Shown one piece after another: positions 7,481 through 15,356 of a stretch of 36,548 bases of DNA. The DNA is from an uncultured Acidaminococcus sp. (lineage in GTDB: Bacteria > Bacillota_C > Negativicutes > Acidaminococcales > Acidaminococcaceae), in contig OMUE01000040.1 in assembly GCA_900314165.1 (NCBI GenBank), forward strand, positions 1 through 36,548, given 5' to 3'. Both the position numbers and the translations under genes were made by a program. Under the pieces are notes generated by a model. It saw only the letters and a program-made list of their open reading frames with translations, ran no database searches and was not told the DNA's origin. Position 1 is the stretch's first letter, and every line of letters starts with the position of its first letter.

Positions 7481-7602
7481 TTTTATTCCCATGCCATTTT
7501 TCTAATTTCCATCATACCAGTGTTCCATAGAGAACAGATAAAATTCCTGTAAAGATTCAGCTAAAATCGTTAAATTTGAATCATAGGTGTGCGTTTTCAC
7601 CT

Positions 7603-7649
7603 TCATACAACCCGTCCGCAACGTTTGTAGAACATCAGTTGTATGCAAA
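7603..7649 (+). repeat. GTTGTATG-type dispersed element, copy 1
   Basis: CATACAAC at 7604-7611, then ACGTTTGTAGAACATCA and GTTGTATG (7638-7645). The central part matches elements at 18446-18487 and 29931-29971, which have the direct repeats GTTGTAYRAA 25 bp apart; here the left repeat is degenerate. Confidence 0.5.
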
Positions 7650-7666
7650 AACAACCTCAAACAACC

Positions 7667-8224
7667 TTAATGAACCCATTCCTGGATTTCACTTTCAGTG
7701 GAATCCCTGGAAAAACGGCGGCCGGGCTTCCATTTGCCGGTTTTAGCTGCTTTTTGCAGATTGTCTGCGCTGTCCCCAATATCGTCCCGGCCAGAGGTGC
7801 AGAAGGGAATGACAGTTTTACCGGTAAAATCATGATGTTCTACGAAAGTATAGACGATTTGAGGAGCCTGCTTCCACCAGAGGGGATAGCCCAGGTAGAT
7901 GGTTTTGTATTCTTTCCAGCGGGTTACATCTCCTATATATTCCGGGCGGAAGCCCACATTGAAATGCTCTTTCCAGACCCGGGTGTCCTGCCGCAGCCAG
8001 TCAAAATCCGAGGGTTTATAAGGATCCACCGGCTGGATTTCAAATACGTCCGCCCCCTTGACCATGGAGATGGTCTGGGCTACCCGGCGGGTATTGCCGG
8101 TATAGGAAAAGTACACCACAAGGCTATTGCTCGAATCCGCAGCCTGGCACATAGTCTGCAACCCTAAAAAGATACCGACAGCCATAAACAACGTGGCAAA
8201 AAACGAAAACAACTTTTTCTTCAT
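7667..8224 (-). CDS. exported flavodoxin-family protein
   Basis: A 185-aa protein with an N-terminal Sec signal peptide (MKKK, a hydrophobic core, cleavage likely after MCQA) and then a flavodoxin fold. LVVYFSYTGNTRRVAQTI is the phosphate-binding loop for FMN. The later TIYLGYPLWWKQAP and VIPFCTSGRDDIG supply the other two flavin loops. It resembles the Flavodoxin_4 type group. Most flavodoxins are cytoplasmic electron carriers; an exported one would act in the periplasm or outside the membrane. The ATG at 8224 (residue MKKK) has AGAGGTG upstream; a longer in-frame extension lacks a ribosome-binding site and runs through the promoter. It is probably monocistronic. Confidence 0.85.
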   Translation of the reverse strand: MKKKLFSFFATLFMAVGIFLGLQTMCQAADSSNSLVVYFSYTGNTRRVAQTISMVKGADVFEIQPVDPYKPSDFDWLRQDTRVWKEHFNVGFRPEYIGDVTRWKEYKTIYLGYPLWWKQAPQIVYTFVEHHDFTGKTVIPFCTSGRDDIGDSADNLQKAAKTGKWKPGRRFSRDSTESEIQEWVH

Positions 8225-8260
8225 AAACAGCACCTCTTTCACACTCCATTTTATATGTAT

Positions 8261-8269
8261 ATTATACCA
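8261..8269 (-). promoter_or_regulatory. extended -10 promoter of the flavodoxin gene
   Basis: On the minus strand TGGTATAAT, an extended -10, with no good -35. The same nonamer precedes both dnaA genes and the asparaginase gene. Confidence 0.6.
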
Positions 8270-8372
8270 AATCCACCTAAAATCCTTCAGCAAAAAAAAG
8301 GGAGGAGTGAGATGCTTGGGCGAGATGTTAGAATTTAGACATTAGACATCAGTGTCCGCCGGACCAATGCAC

Positions 8373-8407
8373 AAAAAAGCCTGTGAAGAAATCTCTTCAC
8401 AGGCTTT
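8373..8407 (-). terminator. intrinsic terminator of tRNA-Val
   Basis: A perfect 14-bp stem (8376-8389 with 8394-8407; AAAGCCTGTGAAGA and its complement), a 4-nt loop and a T-run on the minus strand, 10 nt after the tRNA. Confidence 0.9.
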
Positions 8408-8417
8408 GCTTATAAAT

Positions 8418-8494
8418 TGGTGGGGTTATGCGGACTCGAACCGTAGACCTCATCGATGTGAGCGATGCGCTCTAACCAACTGAGCTATAACCCC
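8418..8494 (-). tRNA. tRNA-Val (anticodon CAC)
   Basis: A 77-nt cloverleaf on the minus strand: acceptor GGGGTTA paired with TAACCCC, D-arm GCTC/GAGC, anticodon stem CATCG/CGATG enclosing CTCACAT (anticodon CAC, reads GUG), T-arm with GGTTCGAGTCC and an encoded CCA end. It stands alone with its own terminator. Confidence 0.97.
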
Positions 8495-8550
8495 GATAAA
8501 AATTATTATACTCTTTTATTGATTCATTTGCAACAGGGATTTCAATAATT

Positions 8551-8646
8551 GCGTAATACGTTGATACGTGGTACGTGATACGTAAGTATAGACTACATTC
8601 TCCAGTTTTCCTCTTCGTACAACGTACTACGTATAACGTATGACGC
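8551..8646. repeat. degenerate TACGTGATACG-type repeat tract after DUF554
   Basis: Two clusters of a roughly 8-10-nt unit (ATACGTTGATACGTGGTACGT, limited here to its first copies, and its inverted form GTACTACGTATAACGTATGACG) run up to the stop codon of the DUF554 gene. They can pair with each other. I see no gene here. Confidence 0.6.
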
Positions 8647-9345
8647 TTATATCACAACACTAGCCAGCACCCCGGCTACAAACAACCCCGGCAACATGTT
8701 GCCTACCCGGATCTTCAGCATCTTTGCCATATTGATGCCCACGCCCAGGATCATCAGACCACCTGCTGCAGAAATTTCCTGAATGACCACCTGGCTGAGA
8801 TAGGGTCCCAGGAAATCCGCCAGCACGGTCAGCATTCCCTGATAAGCTCCCACGGCCAGCGACGAAAACATAACCCCTACGCCCATATTGGCTGCATACA
8901 CAATGCCGGACAAACCATCTATGGCCGCCTTTGTATATAAAGTAGAAGGATTCCCGCTCATGCCGTCCTGGATGGATCCTACGATGGCCATGGCTCCTAC
9001 ACAATACAGCAGGCTTGTATAGAGAAACCCTTGGACAAAGGCATTTTCACTGGCACTGCCGCCCTTCCTGTTAAAGAAATGAGCCAGACGGATGCCGATT
9101 TTTTCCAGCCTGCCTTCTATATCCATAGCCTCTCCCAGGATGGAGCCGATGACCAGGCTGGCAATGGTAATGAGGATATGCTGGCCCTGGAAGGCCATCT
9201 GCAGGCCTAGCATCATGACGCACAGGGACAGTCCATGCAGTACCGTTTCCTGGTACTTCTCTTTGATCTTTTTACCAATCACCAAGCCAATGAGGCTGCC
9301 GCCGGCAATGGCCGCTACGTTGGCAATGGTACCTGAACCAACCAT
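8647..9345 (-). CDS. DUF554 family membrane protein
   Basis: A 232-aa membrane protein with about six to seven hydrophobic helices and glycine-rich motifs: GTIANVAAIAGGSLIGL at the N-terminus, LVIGSILGE, a central FLYTSLLYCVGAMAIVGSIQDG and a C-terminal GGLMILGVGINM. These are typical of DUF554 (YqgA/YdfK type) proteins, whose function is not established. The ATG at 9345 follows AAGGAG. It starts 13 nt after parB and is likely co-transcribed with it. Confidence 0.88.
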   Translation of the reverse strand: MVGSGTIANVAAIAGGSLIGLVIGKKIKEKYQETVLHGLSLCVMMLGLQMAFQGQHILITIASLVIGSILGEAMDIEGRLEKIGIRLAHFFNRKGGSASENAFVQGFLYTSLLYCVGAMAIVGSIQDGMSGNPSTLYTKAAIDGLSGIVYAANMGVGVMFSSLAVGAYQGMLTVLADFLGPYLSQVVIQEISAAGGLMILGVGINMAKMLKIRVGNMLPGLFVAGVLASVVI

Positions 9346-9358
9346 CTTGTGTACTCCT

Positions 9359-10300
9359 TTATATGGTGAATTTCCGAACTTTCCTGGCCGGGACCACGGG
9401 CCTCTTCTTCAGCAGCTCATAAACCCGTTCCAGATCTTCTTCGCTGTAATATTCGATAAGGATCCGGCCGCCCTGGCCGTTTGGCCCGGGCTCTATTTTG
9501 ACCTTCGTCCCCAGATAGTCAATGAGCTGCTCTTGAAAGCGTGCCGTATTCGGATCAAGAGGCTCCTGTCTCTTGATTTTAGCTTCCGGCGGGGTATCCT
9601 GCTTTGCCGGAGGGATCAAATCCTTTTCCTGTTCCATGTAGATATGGAAGGGCGTGCCTTTTTTCTCCCCGTCCACGACTTTTTCCATAATCCTGGCTGA
9701 CCAGCCGCCTTTTACGGCCATTCTGGCCAGTTTGATCATGGTTTTTTTATCTTTCAATCCTAGGAGGGGTCTGGCCAATCCTGCAGGCAGCTTTTTTTCT
9801 GTAACAAGCCTGGTGACTTCCGGTGGCAGAGCTAAAAGTCTCAGGGAATTTGTCACGGCAGTCCGGCTTTTCCCCAGCTTTTTCGCAGCTTCTTCCTGGG
9901 TCAGCTGCAGGTTATCCATCATAGCCCGGATCCCCTTTGCTTCTTCTATAGGGTCCAGATCACTGCGCTGGATATTCTCTATGAGGGCGGCTTCCTGCAT
10001 GCGGCTGTCCGTATAGTCCCTGATAATGACAGGGACTTTGACCAGCCCGGCGGCCTTCGCAGCTCGCCAGCGCCGTTCCCCGGCTACGATTTCATAGAAA
10101 TCGTTATTTTTTCGTACAACCAACGGTTGTATGATGCCGGTTTCCCGAATAGAAGAAGCCAACTCAGCTAACTTATTCGGATCAAAGACCTGCCTGGGCT
10201 GATAGGGATTAGGACGCAGGTCCGTCACCGGTACTTCCCGGATTTCTACTTTATTTTGTTCAGAAACAACGGTTGTATGATCCAGTTGTTTATCGCTCAT
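9359..10300 (-). CDS. parB: chromosome-partitioning protein ParB (Spo0J family)
   Basis: A 313-aa CTP-dependent DNA-clamp protein that loads at parS and spreads. The N-terminal CTPase domain shows LRPNPYQPRQ (29-38), GERRWRA (74-80) and ENIQRSDLDPIEEA (108-121). The HTH domain follows (QEEAAKKLGKSRTAVTNSLRLL). The C-terminal dimerisation domain follows an acidic/Pro linker. The ATG at 10300 has AAAGGAGG. A perfect parS lies 93 bp upstream. Unusually, no parA/soj is adjacent: rsmG is upstream and DUF554 downstream. Noc is a ParB relative found next to rsmG in Bacillus, but the perfect parS (not an NBS site) favours ParB. Confidence 0.92.
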   Translation of the reverse strand: MSDKQLDHTTVVSEQNKVEIREVPVTDLRPNPYQPRQVFDPNKLAELASSIRETGIIQPLVVRKNNDFYEIVAGERRWRAAKAAGLVKVPVIIRDYTDSRMQEAALIENIQRSDLDPIEEAKGIRAMMDNLQLTQEEAAKKLGKSRTAVTNSLRLLALPPEVTRLVTEKKLPAGLARPLLGLKDKKTMIKLARMAVKGGWSARIMEKVVDGEKKGTPFHIYMEQEKDLIPPAKQDTPPEAKIKRQEPLDPNTARFQEQLIDYLGTKVKIEPGPNGQGGRILIEYYSEEDLERVYELLKKRPVVPARKVRKFTI

Positions 10301-10319
10301 CCCTATCCTCCTTTCATTA

Positions 10320-10368
10320 ACGGGCGCACCGCCGCTACGCTCTGGGGCGCCCCTACGGGGTATTTAAA
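10320..10368. repeat. GC-rich inverted repeat upstream of parB
   Basis: GGGCGC at about 10321 and GCGCCC at about 10348 are inverted, followed by CCCCTACGGGG. It is compact, palindromic and REP-like, and lies between the parB ribosome-binding site and the parS palindrome. Confidence 0.45.
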
Positions 10369-10392
10369 TTTTATTCCGGTTTTTTCTCATCT

Positions 10393-10432
10393 AAAACGGA
10401 TGGATGTTTCACGTGAAACATCCATCCGTTTT
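10393..10432. promoter_or_regulatory. parS: parS site inside a 40-bp perfect palindrome
   Basis: The centre TGTTTCACGTGAAACA (10405-10420) is the consensus parS bound by ParB/Spo0J. The symmetry continues outward without mismatch to AAAA (10393-10396) and TTTT (10429-10432), giving 20-bp arms. Because it lies just downstream of rsmG on the minus strand and ends in T4, it could also fold as a transcript hairpin and terminate the rsmG message. I saw no second parS in the window. Confidence 0.95.
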
Positions 10433-10439
10433 CACCATG

Positions 10440-10487
10440 CCCCGCGCAGCGGTCTTTTCACTCTTCGCTTTTCACTTTTCACTAGCC
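10440..10487. repeat. CTCTTCGC-type tract after rsmG
   Basis: GCCCCGCGCAGCGG followed by TCTTTTCACTCTTCGCTTTTCAC, ending 7 nt before the rsmG stop. Same family as 4460-4495, 5281-5330 and 20607-20650. Confidence 0.6.
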
Positions 10488-10493
10488 CAGGCC

Positions 10494-11207
10494 TCACAAC
10501 GGCCTCTTTGATGCCGTTCCCGCCTTCCGGGGATATTGTTTTGGCGTCGGTTTTATTTTTGCTACAGTAATGATGGCCCGCTGATCCGTCAAACCGGGCA
10601 GTGTAACGGGCCGGACATCCACGATCTTGCCGCCTAAAAGGTCGATAGCATGGTGGGAAGCATCAACTTCTTCCTGATAATGGCTGCCCTTCATGGCGTA
10701 AAATACACCGCCCACACGCACAAGAGGCAGGCAGTATTCTGCCAGCACGGGCAGAGCCGCTACCGCTCTGGCTACAGCTACGTCAAATTTTTCCCGCAGT
10801 TTTACATCCTTGCCTGCGTCTTCAGCCCGGCCATGGACACAGCGTACCTGGCCCAGCTGCAGGGTATCAATCACGGTGCTCAGGAAGTTCAACCGCTTCT
10901 GCAGGGAATCAATCAGTGTTACCCGCATGGAAGAGTCGTAAATCTTCAGGGGCAGTCCCGGAAACCCGGCGCCGGTGCCCACGTCCACGATGGTATGGTT
11001 GTGGAACGTCTTGGCATCGTAAACCAGCAGGGAGTCCACCATATGCTTTATGGCCACTTCCTCCGGATCCGTAATGGCCGTCAGGTTTAAGACTTTATTC
11101 GTTTCCAGAAGCAGATCCGTATACTGTTGGAATTGGTCCAGCTGGCTATCCGTCAGGATAAAGCCTGCCTGGGCAGCACCCTGGGCCAACGTCTCCCGAA
11201 AAGTCAT
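10494..11207 (-). CDS. rsmG: 16S rRNA (guanine-527 N7) methyltransferase RsmG
   Basis: A 237-aa SAM-dependent methyltransferase that makes m7G527 in 16S rRNA. Signatures are LNLTAITDPEEVAIKHMVDSL and the SAM loop VDVGTGAGFPGLPLKI, followed by LIDSLQKRLNFL and the ARAVA motif. A lysine-rich tail extends past the usual end. The ATG at 11207 is 1 nt before the mnmG stop codon, with AAAGGAG inside the end of mnmG, so translation is coupled. Confidence 0.96.
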   Translation of the reverse strand: MTFRETLAQGAAQAGFILTDSQLDQFQQYTDLLLETNKVLNLTAITDPEEVAIKHMVDSLLVYDAKTFHNHTIVDVGTGAGFPGLPLKIYDSSMRVTLIDSLQKRLNFLSTVIDTLQLGQVRCVHGRAEDAGKDVKLREKFDVAVARAVAALPVLAEYCLPLVRVGGVFYAMKGSHYQEEVDASHHAIDLLGGKIVDVRPVTLPGLTDQRAIITVAKIKPTPKQYPRKAGTASKRPL

Positions 11208-11208
11208 G

Positions 11209-13083
11209 TCAGGCTCCTTTCCGCTTCTGGGTTTCCAGATAGACCATCAATACACTGATATCCGCAGGAGATACCCCGGAAATCCGGCTGGCCTGGCCAA
11301 TGGATACGGGGCGCTGTTTCGTCAGCTTTTCCGCTGCTTCCGACGACAGTTCGTGGAGCTGGCTGTAGTCAATATCTTCCGGCAACAGCTTGTTTTCCAG
11401 CTTCAGGGCCCGGGCTACTTCCTGTTTCTGCTTGGCAATATAGCCCTGGTACTTGACCTGCACGTCCACCTGTTCGGCAGCTTCCAGAGGCAGTTGTTCC
11501 AGGTCAAAAGCCTGAGCCAGTTTTTCGTAGGTAATCTCCGGCCGCCGCAGCAGCTCCAGCATATTGATGGAGGAGCGCAGGGCTGTAGAACCCATGCCAA
11601 CAATCTTCTTCTGGTTTTCGTCACTGGGCGCCAGATTCATCTTGGACAGGTTGTACAACGTCCGTTCAATAATATCCCGCTTCTTCGTAAAGGCTTCGTA
11701 GCGGTCATCCTTCACCAGTCCCACGTCCCGGCCCATCTGGGTCAGCCGCAGGTCCGCATTATCCTGGCGCAGCAGCAGCCGGTATTCTGCCCGGCTGGTC
11801 ATCATGCGGTAGGGTTCCGTAGTACCTTTGGTCACCAGGTCATCGATGAGGACACCGATATAGGCATCACTGCGTTTCAAAATCAGAGGCTTTCTGCCCT
11901 GCAGCTTCAGAGCAGCATTGATACCTGCCATAAGGCCCTGGGCAGCTGCTTCTTCGTAGCCGCTGGTGCCGTTGGACTGGCCGGCGCTGAACAACCCGCT
12001 GATCTGTTTATGTTCCAGGCTGGCCTTTAATTGCAGGGGATCCAGGCAGTCGTATTCGATAGCGTAGCCTGCCCGCATCATCTTGCAGTGTTCCAGTCCG
12101 GGGATAGTCTGCATGAAAGCCAGCTGGATTTCTGCCGGCAGGGAAGAGCTCATGCCCTGGACGTACACTTCGTTTGTCCGCAGGCCTTCCGGCTCCAGGA
12201 ACAGCTGATGCCGGTCCTTATTGGCAAACCGGACGATTTTTGACTCTATACTGGGGCAATACCGGGGCCCCACCCCTTCAATCATGCCGTTGAACATACA
12301 GCTGCGGCTCAGGTTATCCCGGATGATCTTGTGGGTCCGGGGATTCGTATAGGTCAGGTAACAGGGCACCTGATGCCGGGTAGTAATGGTGCTCATAAAA
12401 GAGAAATTCCGCACCCGTTCGTCCCCGTACTGGGGTTCCATCTTGCTGTAATCCAGAGTCCGGGCATCAATACGAGCCGGCGTACCGGTCTTAAAGCGCA
12501 TAAGCTGAAGCCCAGCTTCCTGCAGGGAGCTGGTCAGGTTCAAAGCGGAACGCTGGCCGTTAGGACCGGCCATATAGGCCACTTCCCCGTACAGGATCCG
12601 GCCCCGCAGGTACGTCCCTGTCGCCAGGATCACACAGTCCGCTTCGAAGACTTCCCCGGTCTCTGCTTCCACGCCCTGGACCTGGCCATTTTTCACCAGC
12701 AGCTTGTCAATCATCAGCTGCTTCACGTCCAGATTTTCCTGGTTTTCCACATATTCCTTCATAACAGTGTGATAATAAGGCTTATCTGCCTGAGCCCGTA
12801 AAGCCTGGACCGCATAGCCCTTACCCGTGTTCAGCATGCGCATCTGGATGCAGGCTTCATCTGCCGCCAGGCCCATTTGGCCGCCCAGGGCATCCAATTC
12901 CCGGACCAGGTGGCCTTTAGCCGGCCCCCCTACGGAAGGGTTGCAGGGCATCAGGGCAATATTGTCCATGGACAGGGTGGCCAGAAGGGTCTTCTGTCCC
13001 ATACGGGCAGCCGCCAGTGCCGCTTCACAGCCTGCATGGCCGGCACCGACTACCACCACATCATAATGGTCCACTATAATCAT
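11209..13083 (-). CDS. mnmG: tRNA U34 carboxymethylaminomethyl modification enzyme MnmG (GidA)
   Basis: A 624-aa FAD protein that with MnmE installs the (c)mnm5 group at U34 of certain tRNAs. The N-terminal dinucleotide-binding motif is VVVVGAGHAGCEAALAAARMG (about 9-28), with CNPSVGGPAKGH nearby. Also visible are GTYLRGRIL, PRYCPSIE and the C-terminal YxGYIAKQ with the SREAxxKL-like region (SSEAAEKLTKQRPVSIGQASRI). The length is typical. The ATG at 13083 follows GGGAGG. It is in order mnmE-mnmG-rsmG. Confidence 0.97.
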   Translation of the reverse strand: MIIVDHYDVVVVGAGHAGCEAALAAARMGQKTLLATLSMDNIALMPCNPSVGGPAKGHLVRELDALGGQMGLAADEACIQMRMLNTGKGYAVQALRAQADKPYYHTVMKEYVENQENLDVKQLMIDKLLVKNGQVQGVEAETGEVFEADCVILATGTYLRGRILYGEVAYMAGPNGQRSALNLTSSLQEAGLQLMRFKTGTPARIDARTLDYSKMEPQYGDERVRNFSFMSTITTRHQVPCYLTYTNPRTHKIIRDNLSRSCMFNGMIEGVGPRYCPSIESKIVRFANKDRHQLFLEPEGLRTNEVYVQGMSSSLPAEIQLAFMQTIPGLEHCKMMRAGYAIEYDCLDPLQLKASLEHKQISGLFSAGQSNGTSGYEEAAAQGLMAGINAALKLQGRKPLILKRSDAYIGVLIDDLVTKGTTEPYRMMTSRAEYRLLLRQDNADLRLTQMGRDVGLVKDDRYEAFTKKRDIIERTLYNLSKMNLAPSDENQKKIVGMGSTALRSSINMLELLRRPEITYEKLAQAFDLEQLPLEAAEQVDVQVKYQGYIAKQKQEVARALKLENKLLPEDIDYSQLHELSSEAAEKLTKQRPVSIGQASRISGVSPADISVLMVYLETQKRKGA

Positions 13084-13111
13084 GTCGTCTATCTTCCTCC
13101 CGGCTTACGCC

Positions 13112-14482
13112 TTACTTGCCCACACAGAATTGGGCAAAAATTTCGCTGATAATCTCATCCGGCACATCTTCCCCGGTAATCTCTCCTAAATCATGGAGGG
13201 CCTGGGTCAGGTCTATGGTCAGGCAGTCATAGGGCAGATGGGCCTGGGCCCCTGCCAGGGCATCCTCCAGGCTCTTCAGGGCCTTCTTCAGCAGGGACTG
13301 CTGGCGGGCATTCTGGGTCATGCTGCCGGTTTCGCTATCGGATCCTTCCCCATACACGAAGGTTTCCAGCCACTTGGCTACCTGATCCATCCCCTCGCCG
13401 GATTTAGCGGACATGACCACCACAGCGTCCTGGCCATAGGTCTGCTGCAGGGCCTGGACATCCATGGCCACAGGCAGATCCGCCTTGTTGACCAGGATCA
13501 GCTTCGGGCGCCCTTCCAGGCTGTCCAGCAATTCCCGGTCTTCCTGAGTCAGGGGCTGGGACCCATCCAATACCACCATAGCCAGCTGGGCATCTTCCAG
13601 CACGGCTCTGGACCGTTCTACGCCGATTTTTTCTACCGTATCCTGGGTATCCCGGAGGCCTGCCGTATCCGTCAGTACCAGGGGGATGCCCCCGATGGTC
13701 ATCTGCTCTTCGATGATATCCCGGGTAGTGCCGGGAATGTTGGACACGATGGCCCGGTCCGCCTGAAGCAGGTTATTCAGCAGGCTGGATTTGCCCACGT
13801 TGGGCCGGCCTACGATAGCCGTCCGCAGGCCTTCCCGCAGAATCCGCCCTGCTATGCCCTGCTGCAGCAGCCGCTCTACCGCATCCCGGCCTGTCGTCAG
13901 CACGGAAATCGCTGTGTCATAGGTCACATCTTCAATATCCTCTTCCGGATAATCTATGACGGCTTCCAGCTGGACCACCAAATCCCGGAGACTTTTCCGC
14001 AGTTCTCTTACTTTTTTAGACAGAGCCCCTTCATGGCCCCGGTTGGCGGCAATGAGAGCCCGCCGGCTTTTAGCGTTGATGATATCCATGACGGACTCGG
14101 CTTCTGCCAGGTCCAAACGGCCATTGAGGAAGGCCCGTTTCGTAAATTCCCCCGGTTCTGCTGGTCTGGCGCCGGCTTCGTAGGTCAGGGCCAGAATCTG
14201 CTGCAGGGCTTCCCGGCCCCCGTGGCACTGGATTTCACACACATCCTCCCCAGTATAGGAGTGAGGGCCCGGCATATAGACAGCCAGGACTTCGTCCACC
14301 TGCTGTCCTGCCAGATCTACAATATGGCCGTAAAGCAGCTTCCGAGCCACTGCCGGGCTCAGCTCTTCCCGGCCCCGGAATAATTTATTGACGATGGACA
14401 GGCTGTCCTCCCCGCTGACCCGGATCACACCGATAGAGCCTACGCCCAAAGCCGTACAGATGGCACTGATGGTATCGTCCAT
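13112..14482 (-). CDS. mnmE: tRNA modification GTPase MnmE (TrmE)
   Basis: A 456-aa protein with an N-terminal tetrahydrofolate-binding domain (DDTISAICTALGVGSIGVIR), a helical domain and an inserted G domain (P-loop GRPNVGKS at 225-232, DTAGLRDT and NKADL). It ends FCVGK, where Cys453 is the conserved MnmE C-terminal cysteine. It partners MnmG. The start is set at 14482 by GGAGG upstream; in-frame codons before it lie within a hairpin with a T-run (14495-14531). Confidence 0.96.
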   Translation of the reverse strand: MDDTISAICTALGVGSIGVIRVSGEDSLSIVNKLFRGREELSPAVARKLLYGHIVDLAGQQVDEVLAVYMPGPHSYTGEDVCEIQCHGGREALQQILALTYEAGARPAEPGEFTKRAFLNGRLDLAEAESVMDIINAKSRRALIAANRGHEGALSKKVRELRKSLRDLVVQLEAVIDYPEEDIEDVTYDTAISVLTTGRDAVERLLQQGIAGRILREGLRTAIVGRPNVGKSSLLNNLLQADRAIVSNIPGTTRDIIEEQMTIGGIPLVLTDTAGLRDTQDTVEKIGVERSRAVLEDAQLAMVVLDGSQPLTQEDRELLDSLEGRPKLILVNKADLPVAMDVQALQQTYGQDAVVVMSAKSGEGMDQVAKWLETFVYGEGSDSETGSMTQNARQQSLLKKALKSLEDALAGAQAHLPYDCLTIDLTQALHDLGEITGEDVPDEIISEIFAQFCVGK

Positions 14483-14494
14483 AGAGATTCCTCC

Positions 14495-14531
14495 AAAAAA
14501 GGGGCTCCGAACAAAGAGTTGTCCAGAGCCC
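14495..14531 (-). terminator. intrinsic terminator/attenuator between jag and mnmE
   Basis: On the minus strand GGGCTC...TTGT-type arms (14519-14531 pairing with 14502-14514) form a stem with one internal mismatch, followed by TTTTTT. The T-run abuts the mnmE ribosome-binding site, so it separates or attenuates expression inside the operon. Confidence 0.7.
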
Positions 14532-14545
14532 ACTCATCATGTATT

Positions 14546-15325
14546 TTATTTCAGATCGATAACCACTTTACGGTAAGGTTCTTCCCCTTCGCTGTAGGTG
14601 GTCACAACCGGATCGTTTTGCAGACTCAGGTGTACGATCTTCCGTTCATAGGGGTTCATCGGCTCTAACATGGCCTTTTTCCTGGTCCGTTTTACCCGAT
14701 CTGCCAGATTCTTCGCCAGCCGCTCCAAGGTCTGACGCCGACGTTCCCGGTAGTTTTCCGCATCCAGGATGATCCGGTTCCAATCCTTGTGGCCTTTATT
14801 GGCCGCCAGATTTGTCAGATATTGGAGAGCATCCAGAGTCTGGCCGTGCTTGCCGATCAGGACGCCGATTCCATCCCCATGGATTTTCAGAACGATTTCA
14901 TCTTCCTTCCGGTTGATGAATTTTTCAATCATCAGGTCCATACCCATGGCTTTGAAGATATTTTCCAGGAAAGCCTTAGCTGCATTGGCTGCAGCTTTCC
15001 GTTCTTCTTCTTTATCTACCTGAGGTTTAGCCGCAGGAGCTTTGCTTTCTGCAGCAGGAACTTCCTGCGCTTCCGGCTCAGCAGCTTTTTCAGCAGGAGC
15101 CTCTTCCACAGGTGCTTCTTCTACAACTTCCGGTTCAGGAGCCGGTGCCGGTTCCTTGACCGTAACCCGGACTTTGGCGTTGCGGCCGCCGAAAAGGCCC
15201 AGGATGGAGCTTTTGGAAGCTTCCAAAATATCCACATCTACCTGGTCACGGCTTACGCCCAATTCCGCAAGAGCAGCTTTTACTGCATCTTCTACGGTTT
15301 TACCCGTTTTTTCTACGACGTTCAT
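14546..15325 (-). CDS. jag: Jag/KhpB RNA-binding protein (SpoIIIJ-associated)
   Basis: A 259-aa protein with three parts. The Jag-N domain (about 1-55) has KTVEDAVKAALAELGV and SSILGLFGGRNAKV. An Ala/Pro/Glu-rich acidic linker follows (about 58-105). The C-terminal KH domain shows GVLIGKHGQTLDALQYL, and the R3H domain RRRQTLERLAKNLADRV ends the protein. KhpB partners KhpA and binds RNA; it is encoded with YidC throughout Firmicutes. The ATG at 15325 follows AAGGAGG. The hairpin at 14495-14531 follows the gene. Confidence 0.95.
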   Translation of the reverse strand: MNVVEKTGKTVEDAVKAALAELGVSRDQVDVDILEASKSSILGLFGGRNAKVRVTVKEPAPAPEPEVVEEAPVEEAPAEKAAEPEAQEVPAAESKAPAAKPQVDKEEERKAAANAAKAFLENIFKAMGMDLMIEKFINRKEDEIVLKIHGDGIGVLIGKHGQTLDALQYLTNLAANKGHKDWNRIILDAENYRERRRQTLERLAKNLADRVKRTRKKAMLEPMNPYERKIVHLSLQNDPVVTTYSEGEEPYRKVVIDLK

Positions 15326-15356
15326 CTTCCTGCCTCCTTACGAGCTTAAGGCTGGT

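Noticed and set aside
8551..8646. CRISPR array
   Set aside because: Units are 8-10 nt and degenerate, without spacers of constant length; no cas genes in the window.
9359..10300. Noc instead of ParB
   Set aside because: Position beside rsmG would fit Noc, but the adjacent site is a perfect parS and not a Noc-binding sequence; not fully excluded.
13193..14383. 396-codon open frame antisense to mnmE
   Set aside because: A shadow of the GC-rich mnmE codon pattern, with no recognisable domain.
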